Shown here piece by piece: positions 62,182 to 64,000 of a stretch of 64,000 nt of DNA; within the stretch, counting starts at the first letter, position 1; every line of letters starts with the position of its first letter. Both the position numbers and the translations under genes were made by a program. Origin of the DNA: Glandiceps talaboti (lineage: Eukaryota; Hemichordata; Enteropneusta; Spengelidae); contig NC_135559.1 of the NCBI RefSeq assembly GCF_964340395.1, positions 24,384,494 to 24,448,493 of the forward strand, given 5' to 3'. Below the pieces are notes generated by a model. It did not search any database. It worked only from the letters and a program-made list of their open reading frames with translations, and was not told the DNA's origin.

Positions 62182-64000
62182 ATAAACTAGTTAGTAGACT
62201 AGTTAGTAGACAAGTTGGTAGACAAGTTAGTAGACTAGTTAGTAGACAAGTTAGTAGACAAGTTAGTAGACAAGTTAATAGACCACAGTTCTGGATTCCA
62301 ACTGTGGTCTACTAGTTAGTAGACTAGTTAGTAGACAAGTTAGTAGACTAGTTAGTAGACTAGTTAGTATACTAGTTAGTAGACCACAGTGGTATACTAG
62401 TTAGTAGACAAGTTAGTAGACAAGTTAGTATACTAGTTAGTAGACCACAGTGGTATACTAGTTAGTAGACAAGTTAATAGACCACAGTGGTATACTAGTT
62501 AGTAGACAAGTTAGTAGACTAGTTAGTAGACATGTTAATAGACCACAGTGGTATACTAGTTAGTAGACAAGTTAATAGACAAGTTAGTATACTAGTTAGT
62601 AGACCACAGTGGTATACTAGTTAGTAGACAAGTTAATAGACCACAGTGGTATACTAGTTAGTAGACAAGTTAGTAGGCCACAGTTCTGGATTCCAACTGT
62701 GGTCTATTAGTTAGTAGACAAGTTAATATACCACAATTCTGGATTCCCACTGTGGTCAACTAGTTAATAAACTAGTTAGTAGACCACAGTTCTGGATTCC
62801 AACTGTGGTCTACTAGTTAATAAACTAGTTAGTAGACAAGTTAGTAGACTAGTTAGTAGACAAGTTAGTAGACAAGTTAGTAGACCACAGTTCTGGATTC
62901 CAACTGTGGTCTACTAGTTAATAGACTAGTTAATAGACAAGTTAGTAGACTAGTTAGTAGACTAGTTAATAGACTAGTTAGTAGACCACAGTTCTGGATT
63001 CCAACTGTGGTCTACTAGTTAATAAACTAGTTAGTAGACAAGTTAGTAGACTAGTTAGTAGACAAGTTAATAGACCACAGTTCTGGATTCCAACTGTGGT
63101 CTACTAGTTAGTAGACAGGTTAATAGACAAGTTAGTAGACAAGTTAATAGACTAGTTAGTAGACTAGTTAATAGACAAGTTAGTAGACTAGTTAATAGAC
63201 CACAGTGGTATACTAGTTAGTAGACAAGTTAATAAACCACAGTTCTGGATTCCAACTGTGGTCTACTAGTTAGTAGACTAGTTAGTAGACTAGTTAGTAG
63301 ACTAGTTAGTAGACAAGTTAATAGACCACAGTTCTGGATTCCAACTGTGGTCAACTAGTTAATAGACTAGTTAGTAGACAAGTTAGTAGACAAGTTAGTA
63401 GACCACAGTTCTGGATTCCAACTGTGGTCTACTAGTTAATAGACTAGTTAGTAGACAAGTTAGTAGACTAGTTAGTAGACTAGTTAATAGACTAGTTAGT
63501 AGACCACAGTTCTGTATTCCAACTGTGGTCTACTAGTTAATAGACTAGTTAATAAACTAGTTAGTAGACTAGTTAGTAGACAAGTTAGTAGACAAGTTAG
63601 TAGACCACAGTTCTGGATTCCAACTGTGGTCTACTAGTTAATAAACTAGTTAGTAGACTAGTTAGTAGACAAGTTGGTAGACAAGTTAGTAGACTAGTTA
63701 GTAGACAAGTTAGTAGACAAGTTAGTAGACAAGTTAATAGACCACAGTTCTGGATTCCAACTGTGGTCTACTAGTTAGTAGACTAGTTAGTAGACAAGTT
63801 AGTAGACTAGTTAGTAGACTAGTTAGTATACTAGTTAGTAGACCACAGTGGTATACTAGTTAGTAGACAAGTTAGTAGACAAGTTAGTATACTAGTTAGT
63901 AGACCACAGTGGTATACTAGTTAGTAGACAAGTTAATAGACCACAGTGGTATACTAGTTAGTAGACAAGTTAGTAGACTAGTTAGTAGACATGTTAATAG
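62182..64000. repeat. Hierarchical hairpin satellite, right block, cut by the window edge
   Basis: Same unit types as 59062-61127. The start of this block (62182 to about 62540) is repeated 1,459 bp later (63641-64000). The stretch 63360-63640 copies the left block (60847-61127, offset 2,513), including the variant hairpin TTCTGTATTCC. About 14 full hairpin modules are in this block, plus many of the ACCACAGTGGTATAC modules. Confidence 0.96.

Overview
This window is AT-rich nuclear DNA from an animal, most likely a marine invertebrate. The evidence is spliced coding exons with GT..AG introns, a secreted fibroblast-growth-factor-like gene, a relic of a non-LTR retrotransposon, miniature inverted-repeat transposons, and very long tandem arrays. 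No ribosome-binding sites, operons or prokaryotic genes are visible. I cannot name the species from sequence alone.

Layout. 1-9.4 kb: a 40-bp satellite, a 161-bp MITE inside a duplicated segment, a 47-bp minisatellite, diverged 110-120-bp and roughly 240-bp repeats, and a 3.2-kb array of a 50-bp unit. 9.4-21.8 kb: microsatellites, two families of diverged 120-150-bp dispersed repeats in both orientations, a reverse-transcriptase relic, foldback hairpins and a 40-bp satellite (exactly 15 units). 21.8-35.3 kb: a 13.4-kb array of a 26-bp monomer with a nearly exact 4,809-bp higher-order duplication. 35.3-39.1 kb: a 3.8-kb element with terminal inverted repeats, internal kilobase-scale repeats and four 146-bp subrepeats rich in octamer motifs. 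40.0-40.3 kb: a nearly perfect palindromic MITE. 42.0-54.5 kb: the only gene I can support, on the minus strand, with four coding exons in consistent phase. They encode about 289 residues with a signal peptide and a divergent FGF/beta-trefoil-like core. Its introns carry two MITEs, a 304-bp foldback element and microsatellites. 55.5-58.5 kb: a 39-bp minisatellite upstream of that gene. 59.1-64.0 kb: a hierarchical satellite built from 12-bp units and hairpin modules, interrupted by a 1,054-bp insertion whose empty site is preserved in a paralogous stretch of the same array.

The most informative observations are these: (i) the divergent FGF-like gene, recovered from splice sites and phase; (ii) a MITE family and a larger foldback element that share 9-bp target duplications and TAG termini; (iii) insertions dated by empty paralogous sites inside repeats; (iv) the recent multi-kilobase duplications in the 26-bp array. 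Most open reading frames in the window are by-products of tandem repeats and do not look like genes.
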